Origin: Beroe ovata
Taxonomy: Eukaryota; Ctenophora; Nuda; Beroida; Beroidae
Direction: 5' to 3'
NCBI GenBank assembly: GCA_946803715.1
Contig: CAMPET010000414.1
Span: 1 to 18,087, forward strand
Length of the DNA: 18,087 nt
This document shows, one piece after another, positions 1 through 11,128 of this stretch; the first letter of the stretch is position 1; each line of letters opens with the position of its first letter. The notes below the pieces were generated by a model. It made no database searches. It was not told the origin of the DNA and was given only the letters and a program-made list of their open reading frames with translations. The position numbers were made by a program, and so were the translations under genes.

Positions 1-2
1 AC

Positions 3-3000
3 ATGAACCTCACTAACGGTGTGAACAAGGCTCTGGCAATGTTAGAGACGAGTATGTCAGGATTGGGACGATACCCCCTCAGTGCTCTTCCCCCCAACCC
101 TGGATTCCACCTTGTGTCACTCGAGGCTAACGACAACCAATCACAGCAGGTTATTTTCACCAGATTTCAATTTAATAGATAGCGTTAAGCTTACCAGGGA
201 AGCGAGATAGGGCCAAAATTCGATTCAGCGTCCAAAAATACATAGGCATCGATGTTGTTTGCATGGAAATAGGACAAAAAATTTTCTTCGATTTTCTTAA
301 CTGAGTATCGGTAAAAGTGAAGTGATCCTACACTTTCATACTCTGTTTTTAAGGGGCTTTAATGAAGTCCTTACCGACACTTACGACACCAATTTTCCAC
401 CAAACCATCTCTCCTACTCTGACACTACTGATATAAAACCTCGTCACGATCATGAAGAGTTCATACTCGCCGTGAAACCACGCCCAAATCACGATTTCAA
501 ACCTGTGGGAAGCATTACTACCAAATATACGAAAATCGATGGGACGCACAAAAGTCGGACGAATTTTTCGTGGGACGATAACTAGTAAGAAGTGTTTCTA
601 ACCTATTTTTGACGTAGAATCCGAATCTGAAGGAATTTTCGAGCGTGCTCATCGGGAAACTTGGATAAATTCCAATTTCTTCCTGGGCACGAGGTTCGCA
701 GTCACATGACTTACAGCTCCTCGGGGGAGCAAAATAGGGCCGAAATTCGATCGAAAATCGATTCAGCGTCCAAAATTACATGGGAGTACATGGTGTTTTC
801 ATGGAAATAGAACAAAAAAATTTCTTCGATTTTCTGATCTGAGTATCGATAGAAAATGAAGTGAGTGACTCCACACTTTTTTACTTCATTTTCAAAGGTT
901 TCTAATGAAGTCTTTACCGGCACTTACGACACTAATTTTCCACCAAATCATCTCTCCTACTCTCACACTACAAATATTAATCTTCGTTACGATCATGTAT
1001 AGTTCCTACTCGCCGTGAAACCACACCCAAATGACGATTTCTCTCCCCTGGGAAGCAAACGGTTCAAAATCGTGAAAATCAATGGGACACACAAATAGGC
1101 CAAAATCAGTTCTGCACGTGACATACTGAAAAGTAATGCTTCTGGCCTATTTTTTGACGTAGAATTCGAATCTGAAAGAATTAGAGAGCTAGCTGATTGG
1201 GAAATTGGGGAAAATTCTTATTTCTTCTTAGACATGAAGTTCTGAGTCACATGATATACAGCTCATCATGGGAGCGAAATAGGGCCAAATTTCGATCGGG
1301 AATCGATTCAGCGTCCAAAATTACATGGGTATACATGGTGTTTGCATGGAAATAGAACAAAAAAATTTCTTCGATTTTCTGATCTGAGTATCGGTAAAAT
1401 TGAATTGATTGATCCCACACTTTTTTACTCCGTTTTTAAGGGGCTCTTATGGAGTCTTTACCGGCGCTTACGACACCAATTTTCCACCAAACCATCTCTC
1501 CTACTCTCACACTACAAATATCAGCCTTCGTTGCGATCATGTATAGTTCATACTCGCCGTGAAACCACACTCAAATGACGATTTCTCTCCCTTGGGAAGC
1601 AAACGGTTCAAAATGGTGAAAATCAATGGGACACACAAATAGGCCAAAATCAGTTCTGCACGTGACATACTGAAAAATAGTGTTTCTGGCCTATTTTTTG
1701 ACGTAGAATTCGAATTTGAAAGAATTAGAGAGCTAGCTGATTGGGAAATTAAGGAAAAATTCTTATTTCTTCTCAGACATCAAGTTCTGAGTCACATGAT
1801 ATACAGCTTCTCAGGGAAGCAAGATTGGGCCGAGATTCGATCGGGAATCGATTCAGCGTCCAAAATTACATGGGAGTACATGGTGTTTGCATGGAAATAG
1901 AACAAAAAATTTCTTCGATTTTCAGATCTGTCGATCTGAGTATCGGTAAAATTGAAGTGATTGAGGGGCTCTTGTGAAGTCTTTGCCGGCACTTACGACA
2001 CCAATTTTCCACCAAACCATCTCTCCTACTCTGTCACTACAAATATAAACCCTCGTCACGATCATAAAGAGTTCATACCCTTCGTGAAACCACGCCCAAA
2101 TCACGATTTCAAACCTGTGGGAAGCATGACTAGGTAGGTACCAAATATACGAAAATCGATGGGACACACAAAAGTCGGTCAAATTTTTTCGCGGGACGAT
2201 GACTAGTAAGAAGTGTTTCTGACCTATTTTTTGACGTAGAATCCGAATCTGAAGGAATTTTTGAGCTTGCTTCACCGTTTCGTATACGGGCTCTGATTCA
2301 GAGGTGTGTTCACTGTTCATAGGCTCTGACCTTATCCCCCCATTCCACCACAGTTGTATGAAACACTACACACGGACTATCTAAAGATGTTTACCCTCTG
2401 TGAGAACAGTGAACTCATGTACAAGAGCCTCACCCGGAATATGAAGATCAGGAACCAAGCTGATATTGAACCTCCTTCACCCGCATCCATCTTCCACTCC
2501 ATTCAGTCACCCAGGTCAGAGAAACTTGAATTTGTTGGAAATCTCGGCTATTTTTGCTGGAAATCTCGGCTATTTTTGCTGGAAATCTCAGCTATTTTTG
2601 CTGGAAATCTCAGCTATTTTTATGATTCTTTAATCTTTACCCTTCCAACGATCTTCAATTTTATATATCCAGCTCAAACCCCATTCTCATTGCCAGGACT
2701 CATCTGGAGAGTTTTGTGGCGAATATGAACGCAAGATTCGGGACTTCTGGTGGACAAGGGAGCCTAAAGCTGATCCTTATGCAGAGTACATCAGGTATAA
2801 TTAGTGGCTGATTGTGTGATAATTGCGAGAATTGGAAGTTAGGCCCCTCCTCGTCGTCCAGAAAGTAGTTTCCCTGTCTCCTTGGCTCCCTCTCTCTTTC
2901 TGGCCTTTCCTTCTGCGGATTCTCACATGCACGATCTCAATTCATTCATGTACCGCGGTTTGCTAGTACTAATGAATCGTGTACTACGTAACAGGTACGA

Positions 3001-3559
3001 TGTTGAAAGCTATAGTCGGAGCTGTGCTGAAGGCATGCATCATGATGCAAGGTCTGGTTGTGGACCGGGTTGTTGTCCATTCTTTCAACGAGGAAACAAC
3101 CAACGAGAATATCTGGCCACCCTCCAAATTCATTGTGGGTCTTGACACCAGTACAGCAGTACTACCATCTGTTTTGACACCAGTTTCATCTTGACACCAC
3201 TTTGATACTCGACACTGTTCTACAATATTGATGCTATTTCCATTCATATTTGACGGAACATCGAATATTTATCACTGCAATCACACCAAATCTACCCCTT
3301 CTCCTCATTCCAGGTTTTCAACAGACTAACCCAGATCGCCAACTCAGCCTCGCTCTACTGCAACAATCCATCCAAATTTTTCATCTGGCTGAGTTACTAC
3401 CAGAACCTGTACTCCCAATCGTGTAAAGGGTGCGGGAAAGTGCTCTGTGATGAGAATAACAGTGATAGATTCCTCCCGCCAATACGACGAGATTTCAATT
3501 GTCCTGAGCTTGCTTACCACCTGTCATGCTTCCAAAATGGGGAGGATATCATCACGTGA
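3..3559 (+). CDS. MED27: MED27, Mediator complex subunit 27 (5'-partial, 5 exons)
   Basis: Five exons (3-149, 2354-2514, 2697-2794, 2995-3134, 3314-3559) join with matching phases into 263 codons ending in TGA at 3557-3559. Vertebrate MED27 is about 311 residues, so roughly 50 N-terminal residues lie upstream of the window; the ATG at position 3 is probably an internal Met. The family is recognised by the N-terminal helical part (LYETLHTDYLKMF), the GTMLKAIVGAVLKA...GLVVDR helix, and the C-terminal zinc-ribbon-like end with C-x2-C (CKGCGKVL, residues 219-222) followed by the RRDF and YHLSC motifs. MED27 is a nuclear subunit linking the Mediator tail to the head and helps transmit activator signals to RNA polymerase II. 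Exon 4 uses donor ATT|GTGGGT. The first visible intron is 2.2 kb, far longer than the others, and is filled with satellite DNA. No AATAAA is visible before the next gene. Confidence 0.93.
194..2271. repeat. Left array: ~4 tandem copies of a ~545-bp satellite, inside MED27 intron
   Basis: The word GATTCAGCGTCCAAAA recurs at 222, 760, 1305 and 1850, giving spacings of 538, 545 and 545 bp. Other recurring blocks are TTTCCACCAAA and CTCGCCGTGAAACCAC. The array starts inside a unit near CAGGGAAGC (about 194) and fades out after GAATTTTTGAGC (about 2271). The last copy lacks about 28 bp around the CACACTTTTTTACT block and has a small duplication at 1923-1937. No protein-coding function is evident. 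It lies wholly within the MED27 intron 150-2353. Array edges are approximate. Confidence 0.93.
2536..2623 (+). repeat. 22-bp tandem repeat, 4 copies (MED27 intron)
   Basis: Four copies of TGGAAATCTCGGCTATTTTT plus GC start at 2536, 2558, 2580 and 2602. The first two have CGG and the last two CAG in the middle. The repeat sits in the MED27 intron between exons 2 and 3. It is a minisatellite with no visible function. Confidence 0.93.
3142..3198 (+). repeat. Three TTGACACC octamers in MED27 intron
   Basis: Exact copies are at 3142-3149, 3174-3181 and 3191-3198, just downstream of the exon 4 donor and in the sense orientation of MED27. The same octamer clusters in HUWE1 introns and, in reverse complement, in an intron of the minus-strand ankyrin gene. 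Confidence 0.85.
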
Positions 3560-3604
3560 CAGGAAAAAAACACGTGTGACTCGTGACGGGAAACACGCGT
3601 GACC
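3553..3604. promoter_or_regulatory. Cluster of CACGTG / CGTGAC words after MED27 stop
   Basis: CACGTG E-box palindromes occur at 3553-3558 (overlapping the MED27 stop codon) and 3571-3576. Further GTGAC or CGTGAC words follow at about 3583 and 3599. CACGTG is the core site of bHLH-ZIP factors (USF, MYC/MAX, TFE families). The spot lies about 400 bp upstream of the RNMT start, so a role as an upstream RNMT element is possible but unproven. Confidence 0.35.
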
Positions 3605-3987
3605 CGTTACACATGGTGTGTGATCAGAGTTTCTATGGTGATGTTTCTATGACGTGGTAGAGTTCCGTTGCTATGGTGCTGTTTCGTGGTTGTCTTGGGA
3701 AGAGAGGAAAGATGATCAGTGACAACCAGAATGAATCAGAGTGAACAATGATATCAACCGAAATTATGATGTGGTGAATGCGGACACGCTGAGAACGCGG
3801 ATTTCTTCAACAGACCTTCCCAGGCGTACATGATATATCCCATTCCTTACCTACCTTGTTATCACATGAAATTTCTGTATCTTATTAGCTCTTTACTCAC
3901 TACTTTATCAGTAAAATGCACAGTCCAGATATTTCGTTTTTCATGGAGATTATAGAGCACGTCTGACTCTATTATCCAATGTAGGAA
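3560..3987. other. MED27-RNMT intergenic region (428 bp)
   Basis: This region holds the MED27 3' UTR and the RNMT promoter or leader. I see no AATAAA. A pyrimidine-containing tract ends in TGTAG at 3983, followed directly by GAA and the RNMT ATG, which looks like a 3' splice site. A 5' UTR intron or a spliced-leader acceptor are both possible. No other gene is visible. Confidence 0.6.
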
Positions 3988-5265
3988 ATGAAAAGAGCAC
4001 CCACACATGAAGACCTCTCTTCACAGGAAGGGGAAAGCAAGAAGAAAATGTTCAGAATACCGAAAATAGGAGCAAAATCTCCTAAAAATTCATCATCACC
4101 AACCTCTACTTCCCCTAACAACTCTCCTCAGAAACTTGAACCTGTGCCAGAAGAACAGAAAACCGATGATGTCACATTGACAACAACAACCAATCAAACC
4201 GAACCTACCACAACAGAAAGTACCGTATCCGAAAACAACGCCGAACTTGCACGGCATCATTACAACAACCTCCAACAGATCGAACTAAACAAACGTCACG
4301 AGAGTAAAATATTCAATCTCCGTGGATTTAACAACTACGTGAAGAGTTTGGTAATGTCTGACTTTCTGGGTCGATTAGGTCCCCTGGGACGAGGGGGAGC
4401 AACTATCCTGGACCTAGGTTGTGGCAAGGGAGGGGATTTGGGTAAGTGGGGTCTGGCTAGACCAGCCCATTTGGTCTGTGTTGATATTGCCGATGTCAGC
4501 GTGGCTCAGTGTGAAGAGCGATATAGAGAACGGACGTATCATAGCAAAGCTAATTTCATCGTGGCTGACTGTTCACGAGATAACCTCAGTGACAAATTCC
4601 GGGAACATGACATCCCGGATGTTGAATTCGATCTCGTGAGTTGCCAGTTCGCACTTCATTACGGATTTGAAAGTCAGGCGCAGGCTATCAGGATGATCAA
4701 AAACGCCGTTTCCCATCTAAAACCAGGGTGTTTCTTCTTCGGGACCATCCCGAACTCAAACTATCTTGTCAAGAAGTACCGATCTCAGAATTTGAACCCC
4801 GATTCTCCACGGAATTCGAAGTTCGGTAACGACGTATTCTACGTGGACTTTCTCGAACCAGACCGACAAAATTTCCCACTTTTCGGAGCAAAATACGTGT
4901 TCTACCTCGACGGAGCAGTCCAAGCACTCCCGGAATTCCTCATCCACTTCCCTCTCCTTGAATCAATGTTACGTGAGGAGGGGTGTGAATGTGTTCTCGC
5001 TGAGCCCTTCACAGACTACATCTACAAATCACGTGACACCACATCACGCCACGACGACTCAGCACGTGACAGCGTGCCGCGCGCGAAGACCGACGAACTG
5101 AAGGATGTTTCGGTGCTGGCGCGAACTCGTGGTTTGAACGACGGCGGAACTCTTCTTCAAGAAGAATGGGAGGTGGTAGCGTGTTATATGGTGTTTGGGT
5201 TCCGCAAATTGGCAGAGGATGAGAGGGAAGGGAGGAGGGATAGTAAGAGGAGGAAAGTGTTGTGA
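3988..5265 (+). CDS. RNMT: RNMT, mRNA (guanine-N7-)methyltransferase, complete, intronless
   Basis: This is a 425-residue protein; human RNMT is 476. It transfers a methyl group from S-adenosylmethionine to N7 of the mRNA cap guanine in the nucleus. Residues 1-85 are a low-complexity Ser/Thr/Pro/Lys tail, typical of the poorly conserved RNMT N-terminus. The catalytic core follows: FNNYVKSL (114-121), SAM motif I LDLGCGKGGDLGKW (141-154), DIADVSV (166-172), SCQFALHYGFES (218-229), GTIPNS (252-257), FPLFGAKY (296-303), PEFLIHFPLL (315-324) and EEWEVV near the end. All are hallmarks of the eukaryotic cap methyltransferase family. The C-terminus is basic (SKRRKVL) and could act as a nuclear signal. 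The ATG at 3988 has G at -3 and is the first in the frame. The coding region has no introns although both neighbours are intron-rich. A 3' splice-like AG lies 3 nt before the ATG. Confidence 0.96.
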   Translation: MKRAPTHEDLSSQEGESKKKMFRIPKIGAKSPKNSSSPTSTSPNNSPQKLEPVPEEQKTDDVTLTTTTNQTEPTTTESTVSENNAELARHHYNNLQQIELNKRHESKIFNLRGFNNYVKSLVMSDFLGRLGPLGRGGATILDLGCGKGGDLGKWGLARPAHLVCVDIADVSVAQCEERYRERTYHSKANFIVADCSRDNLSDKFREHDIPDVEFDLVSCQFALHYGFESQAQAIRMIKNAVSHLKPGCFFFGTIPNSNYLVKKYRSQNLNPDSPRNSKFGNDVFYVDFLEPDRQNFPLFGAKYVFYLDGAVQALPEFLIHFPLLESMLREEGCECVLAEPFTDYIYKSRDTTSRHDDSARDSVPRAKTDELKDVSVLARTRGLNDGGTLLQEEWEVVACYMVFGFRKLAEDEREGRRDSKRRKVL

Positions 5266-5761
5266 GGATGAGGAAAGTTGCGGTGATGTAGGATGATAAT
5301 TTCGATTATTTATGACGATGATAAGTGTGTTGAATTTAACTTTATATTCCCCATGACATTAATCTGTTTCGTTGTGAAAGTATGACAGAAAAGTGAGGTA
5401 TGAAACTTTCTTTGGACCATAACTCTTCCAATAAAAATGAAAAGTTCATTCAAATTGGATGAAGTCTTTTATTGTTTGCAGTTGGCAAATCTCTCGTATT
5501 TCACAATAAAATTCTACATGAAGCATTCATTTTTTGCTCCTATCTTCAATCAAAGATTTAAAATCAATCAAAGATTGAAAATCAATAAACTGCGAATTTT
5601 CAAAACAGAATATAACATAACAGAGGTTGCCTCATTTCAACTCAAAAACCACCCTAGCTCAAGCAACACACACACATGACACATCTCTCTACTTGTTGAC
5701 ACACGAGATGCAATCTTGACACCACGTTTCGACAACGTTGTGTGAGTCAACAACCTTCAAT
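5266..5761. other. RNMT-HUWE1 intergenic region (496 bp)
   Basis: This contains the RNMT 3' UTR with two AATAAA signals, and an AT-rich stretch in which AATCAA..GATT..AAAATCAAT is repeated (about 5548-5588). The presumed HUWE1 leader follows. A single sense TTGACACC is at 5716-5723, 39 bp before the HUWE1 ATG. No TATA box stands out and no further gene is seen. Confidence 0.5.
5430..5435 (+). terminator. AATAAA polyadenylation signal for RNMT
   Basis: AATAAA lies 165 bp after the RNMT stop, and a second copy is at 5505-5510. Either could direct RNMT 3' end formation. The choice cannot be made from sequence alone. Confidence 0.55.
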
Positions 5762-8700
5762 ATGAAGATTGACAAGTCAAAATGCAAGAAGATCCTCACG
5801 GAAGTGGTAAATTCACACGGAAAAAATCCTCCTTCCTTAATTGATCACTAATTAGTTATGACGCTTTCCTGAACATATCAGTTTACCTGTCATCATTTTA
5901 GGGGGAGGGGGGCATTATAATTTGAGCAACTAACCATCTCTCTCATTCTTTAGCCTGTAAGCTGCAAAGGTCTGATAAACAAACTAAAGTCATGCCCTGA
6001 AAGCGAACTCGTCTCTCACCTGAGGGATATCACAGTGTGGGAATATGGCAAGGTAAATGTTGAATAACTCAAAAATTATTCCTGGAAAAAATTCTGCATT
6101 AAACGAATTGCAATATGTTGACTTTCGATGCAAGTACAAACAATCACATATTTCCCATTTGTAGTGTGAGTTGTATCACTGGATAGAAGTTCTGGATAGA
6201 TTCGATAGCATACTGGAGCGTGTAGCAAAACCTGATGTCAGTTCGCCTAACGAAACTATGATATATCTTTGTAGAAGACTAGAAGATAAACAGGTATCAA
6301 ATCAATGTATCAATCGGTGACAAATTGTAAATGTTTGGGTTAATTCAATTTCGTGAATTCTTGGTATAATAACGCAAATAATTTCAGTCAAAGCATCTCG
6401 TTTACCATGTGTTGAACTTCACAGCCCTGCTAATGGAGCATGCATATGCTAGGCACCTTTACAGCTCCATTGAGGTATCACATCACTTGGAATTCCGAAA
6501 CATCACTTTTCATAAGTATCATATGAGTTTCACTTCAAACTTTAACCATTTCTGACCCTAGCATTTGACGAATTTGCTGGCAGCCAGTGATATGGATATC
6601 GTCCTTGCAGTCCTCAACCTTATCTACGTTTTCAGGTACCAAAAACTCATTTCAAAATACCAAATTCCCCAATTTTCTGCATTCCTGGGCCATTTTATCG
6701 ATACATCTTTTTGGTACTAGCATATTTTAGCCTCATTGTTGATCTGCTTCGCGCGCAGTTGTAGTTTTTGGTCGCGCGCACGTGAAATCGTTTCAATTCA
6801 TACCCGATTCAATCGCACAACACTTGCGATTTCATGCTCATTTCAGGGCAAAACAACATTCGTTGTGGGTATTGTTGAGAAAGCATATGACCTTCTTGAG
6901 ATGAGTCATTATTTCATCTTATATAACCTGTTCTCTCTTTCAGCAAGAGGTCCAACTTCATCTCTCGACTTACGCCTGAGCGACGGTCGTCGTTAAAACT
7001 ACGACTCAACCATTTAGCCGAGGTCAGTACTATAAATACTCGAGGTCAGTACTATAAATAATCACCTCCCTTCACTTAAGTCAGGCATCCGATTTCATGA
7101 TAATTAGCATGTTTGACTCAAATTGAAACCGACAATGAGTCTGGTAGCGAAATTCGTGACACATCCATTAACCAGTCATGGGGCGGCAAAGATAACGGCT
7201 TCGGTCTGGCGGCTTGCTGCGAGGATAAGCCGCTCACAGAGTTCCCGCCCACGGCCACCACACTGCACTACGAGTTTTACATCGTAGATGGGAGTGGGGC
7301 TAGTTCACACAAAGTCATACAGAGAGAAAACCTTGATACCTATTCAGAGAGGTGAAGATGAAAATCCAAAATATTTTGTTTCCTGGACTCATTAACTCCC
7401 CTAGATTCAGGAATTCTCTGAATAGAAATAATGATAAGTTTTTTCCTATCGTAGTTCTGCGAAGATAATGGAGGATCTGGTATCCACATACCATGTGCCG
7501 ACTGGCAAACAGATGGGGCTGCTGACGCACGTTCGTCTAGCGCAAGCATTCTCCAACTACTCTCGTAGACTTCAATGTGTCCAGGTACTTAGAACTTGAC
7601 GGAATCTCAAATTTCTCGAATATGTAACCATTCTTTATGTCCAAATTTGGGGAATCGATAGATGTTCATGCAACTATTAGTCCGAGACTTGGCTCCATCC
7701 AAACTATTGTCTCAGGCACGATTACAAGCCATATCTATACTGGTGTATAGTAACGCGGGGATAGATATCCTACAGAATTTGCTCTATGATGGATTGATAG
7801 AGGAGCTGGTTGATGTGTTGGGTGTCACTGACTACAGACTTACTGTAAGATACGACTGCCAGAGGAATATTCTATGTTCCTCAAATTCAATCCCTGTTCT
7901 TATTACCCATTCTCAAGTACATTCGCCAAAAATTCCCCATTTCCAAGCAGGACATCAAAGCAGCTGCTCTCCGCACCCTTACTGCAATCATTCATCTGGA
8001 ACGCACACCCCGCATCAATGCCATCATTGATGCCACAGGGATGTCATCATACCACGGCTTTTTCCCGTCTCTCTTCAGAACTTGTGTCCTTGCTATGATT
8101 GGTATGGGAATAAACTGATCGCTTTCCAGGAATTGTGTGCTTCGTACGACCTGAATTTTGAAGATTTTGAGAGGTTGAGTCTTTCGTAGAGATCATTTCC
8201 GATCATAAGAAGTGTTGGTGAACACTCATTTCTAGGTGAATCTAAAGAACCAGCTCTCCCCCAAACCCTCTCAACCGCTCTCTTCTCCTTCCTCTACCAC
8301 CTGGCGAGCTATGAGTCCGGAGGTGAGGCGCTGGTCTCGTGTGGTATCATGGAGACTCTCCTCAGGATCGTCCAGTGGAGAAGTCTCGATAACTCACAGG
8401 TTAAGATTTTGAGTTTAGGATGCGATCAGAGTTATTACGAAGAGCCGATTTCTTTTAGCGCCTACTAGGCTACTGAGTGAAAGTGAATTTGAAATCACTC
8501 ACTGTACCGTTTCAGTTGACATTTGTGACCCGGGCGGTGCGGCTAGTCGATCTGATAACGAACATTGATATCACAACCTTCACCAACTTCAGTGGTCTAA
8601 TTTGTCTGATATCGCGTCTAGAGGTACGTACAGATTACTTAGGTTACTGTTATATGTGTCTTCGATCCTGGAAAGCAATATATTCTCAACATCTAGAATC

Positions 8701-11075
8701 GTTCGATTCTATGAAAACCTCGTTTTCTTCACCTGAACGTCTGGTTATTTTCCCAGCATGAGGTGAACAATTGTCGAGCTGATCTGGGGGAGGAACTCCC
8801 AAACCCCAGATCCCCAGACGAAGATACCTCTCTCCTCCTTGAGCCGGGTAAAGACAGCGACAGTTCCTCTGATCCCATCTCCCTGGACAATATCGATGTG
8901 GGTGTGTCCGGTGGAGAACCACCCTCCTCATCCGAGTCTCCGGTTACCATGACAACCGTTACCATGGCAACGCTCGAGACTGTGTCACAGGAGGTTGACA
9001 TGGTATCTGATGATCAACCCGGGCCTTCCAAACCAGAGAGAAGGGGTAAGTGAGTGTCGGAAACTGTCCCTCACTCTGAGATATAGGTTTCGGGGATAAA
9101 CTGATAATTGACATCATCTATTTTCAGATAAGTTCAGCCGGGCAACGTGTATCCCACAAAGAGCTGCTCTTCTGAAGAGCATCTTGAACTTCCTCAAGAA
9201 GTCCATCCCTGATCCCCTTTTCTCGGACTACATCAGGAATGGTAAGACTCTTTACAGCCTTACAGCAGTGGTACAGTGTGCTATAGCAAGCCAACAGTTT
9301 TCATTTTTGAATGATGAGTCAATTATAGGGGGAGGTATCGATCATTGAACACACATTGATTGATTGATTGATTGCAACACTATTTCAGTTATGGACGGTT
9401 CCCTGCCCTCATCTCTGAAGCACATCATCAGCAAGGCAGAGTACTATGGACCATCCTTGTTCTTATTAGGTAGGACAACCTTCAACCAACTTCGTTCGAA
9501 ATTGCGTTATAGTTGCCATATTGCTGTGCAATAGTTGCGTTATTGTTGACATATTGTTGTGTATTGTTGACATATTGTTGTATCGACACCGGCACAAGTT
9601 GCCGGATTGCCGGCACAGATTGTTTGAATCTACCTCGCAGATGACTTCCACTCGAACTATTTCTTCTTCAGGCACCGAGGTGGTGACACTGTACGTTTTC
9701 CACGAGCCATCCCTCCTGTCCAGCCTACAGGACAGAAAACTAACCGATGTCATCCTGGAAGCTCTCGTTGTCAAAGAGGTATTGGGAGCCAAATTTTGAT
9801 CCCTCCACTAACGTTGCTAAGGAGACATCTTTCGAGAAAAAGAATCGAGAAATCCCAACATTCACTCTCTCATCCCTAGGTCCCTCCGACTCGGGAAGTC
9901 ATCGCATCTCTTCCCAATATCCTGAGTGCTCTGTGCCTGAACCAGAGAGGACTGGAAGCGTTTATCCAGTGTAAACCATTCGATCGTCTTTTCCACGTCC
10001 TGCTTTCCCCTCAATACCTCCCGGCAATGAGACGGAGAAGTAGTGATAGTTTGGGTGAGTGAGGGGAATAGAGTACAGACTCATATAGATGTGTTGCCGT
10101 AGCATTGGGAAAGATGCTCATTATTTATGGATGGTTGAGGGCCATCCAAAAGTTGATATGTTCTGGTTTAAGGAAATGATATACTATTGATCCAGGTGAC
10201 ACGGCAACAAACCTTGGCACTGCAATGGATGAACTGATGAGACATCAACCAACCCTGAGGCAGGACGCGATGACAGCTATCATCAAGGTTTACCCTTGAC
10301 ACCACTCTTTCATCGCTTGACACCTCTCAACACTTGACACCGTTCATGGCTTGACACCGTTCACGGCTTGACACCAGTTACAATGCCGCTTGACACCCCT
10401 TAATGATAACTTAATAACTTGCCCTGCCCGCGGATCCGCGCGATGTACGCGCGCGATTCTGACACTTGATCATAAATCATGTATGAGCGCATTACAGCGA
10501 TGACGTAAAATTGTGTCACAAATTGAGACCGTCCGTCCCAATTTATCAGCAAGAGACAATGTACTCCTTCTTGACACCACTCCTTCCGCAGCTGCTGAAA
10601 GAAGTTTGTATCATGGGAGAGGATGAGAATGTCGTGGTACAGAACATGTCAGTGGGTGGCGATATGACAGATAGGGGAGACGAGAAGGCGGACGGAAGTG
10701 ATGAAGACGATGAGATTGTGATGAGAAGAGCAGCCAAAGTTACAGCTGAGAACAGTGCTGCTGAAGTCATGCCATCTCCAGCTGGATCGAGGTGAGACAA
10801 AATGAGATCATGAGCCGTGATTTTTGATTTGTCATGAACTGATTTTACACCAAAAATTGAACAACATGTGAATCAATCGTTCCCAATATAATACGTGACC
10901 GACGATTTTAACGAATACCTAGGAATTTACTTCGTTCTCCGCAGCAATTCCAAGCAGTCACTCCCTCTGATGGAGTACGTTTATAACGTGGTACGGTTTA
11001 TCGACGCCATCCTCAGTAACAATGCTACTGATGATCACTGTAAAGAGTTCGTCAAGCAAGGTGAGGTGTTAAACA

Positions 11076-11128
<53 letters not shown>

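Larger units (their letters stand above)
6388..8623 (+). other. HUWE1: HUWE1 DUF908 region (armadillo solenoid, exons 4-12)
   Basis: Exons 4-12 encode residues 92-457 of the predicted protein, covering the DUF908 family region of HUWE1/Tom1-type ligases (about residues 90-370 in human). Recognisable blocks are [62 protein letters not shown] and [20 protein letters not shown]. This part forms helical repeats of the ring-shaped solenoid used for substrate binding. Confidence 0.85.

Noticed and set aside
711-923. Short minus-strand open frames in the satellite copies as real genes
   Set aside because: They occur in every repeat unit with varying ends, match no family I know and lie inside a MED27 intron or the repeat zone. 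I kept them only as an observation.
2354-2728. Reading MED27 exon 2 through to 2728 as one open frame
   Set aside because: After 2514 the frame enters the 22-bp repeat. The donor CCCAG|GTCAGA and the phase-matched exon at 2697 restore the MED27 family sequence.
7113-7175. Extension of HUWE1 exon 7 upstream to an ATG at 7113
   Set aside because: The acceptor ACCAG at 7175 gives the exact family join [14 protein letters not shown]. The upstream residues have no counterpart.
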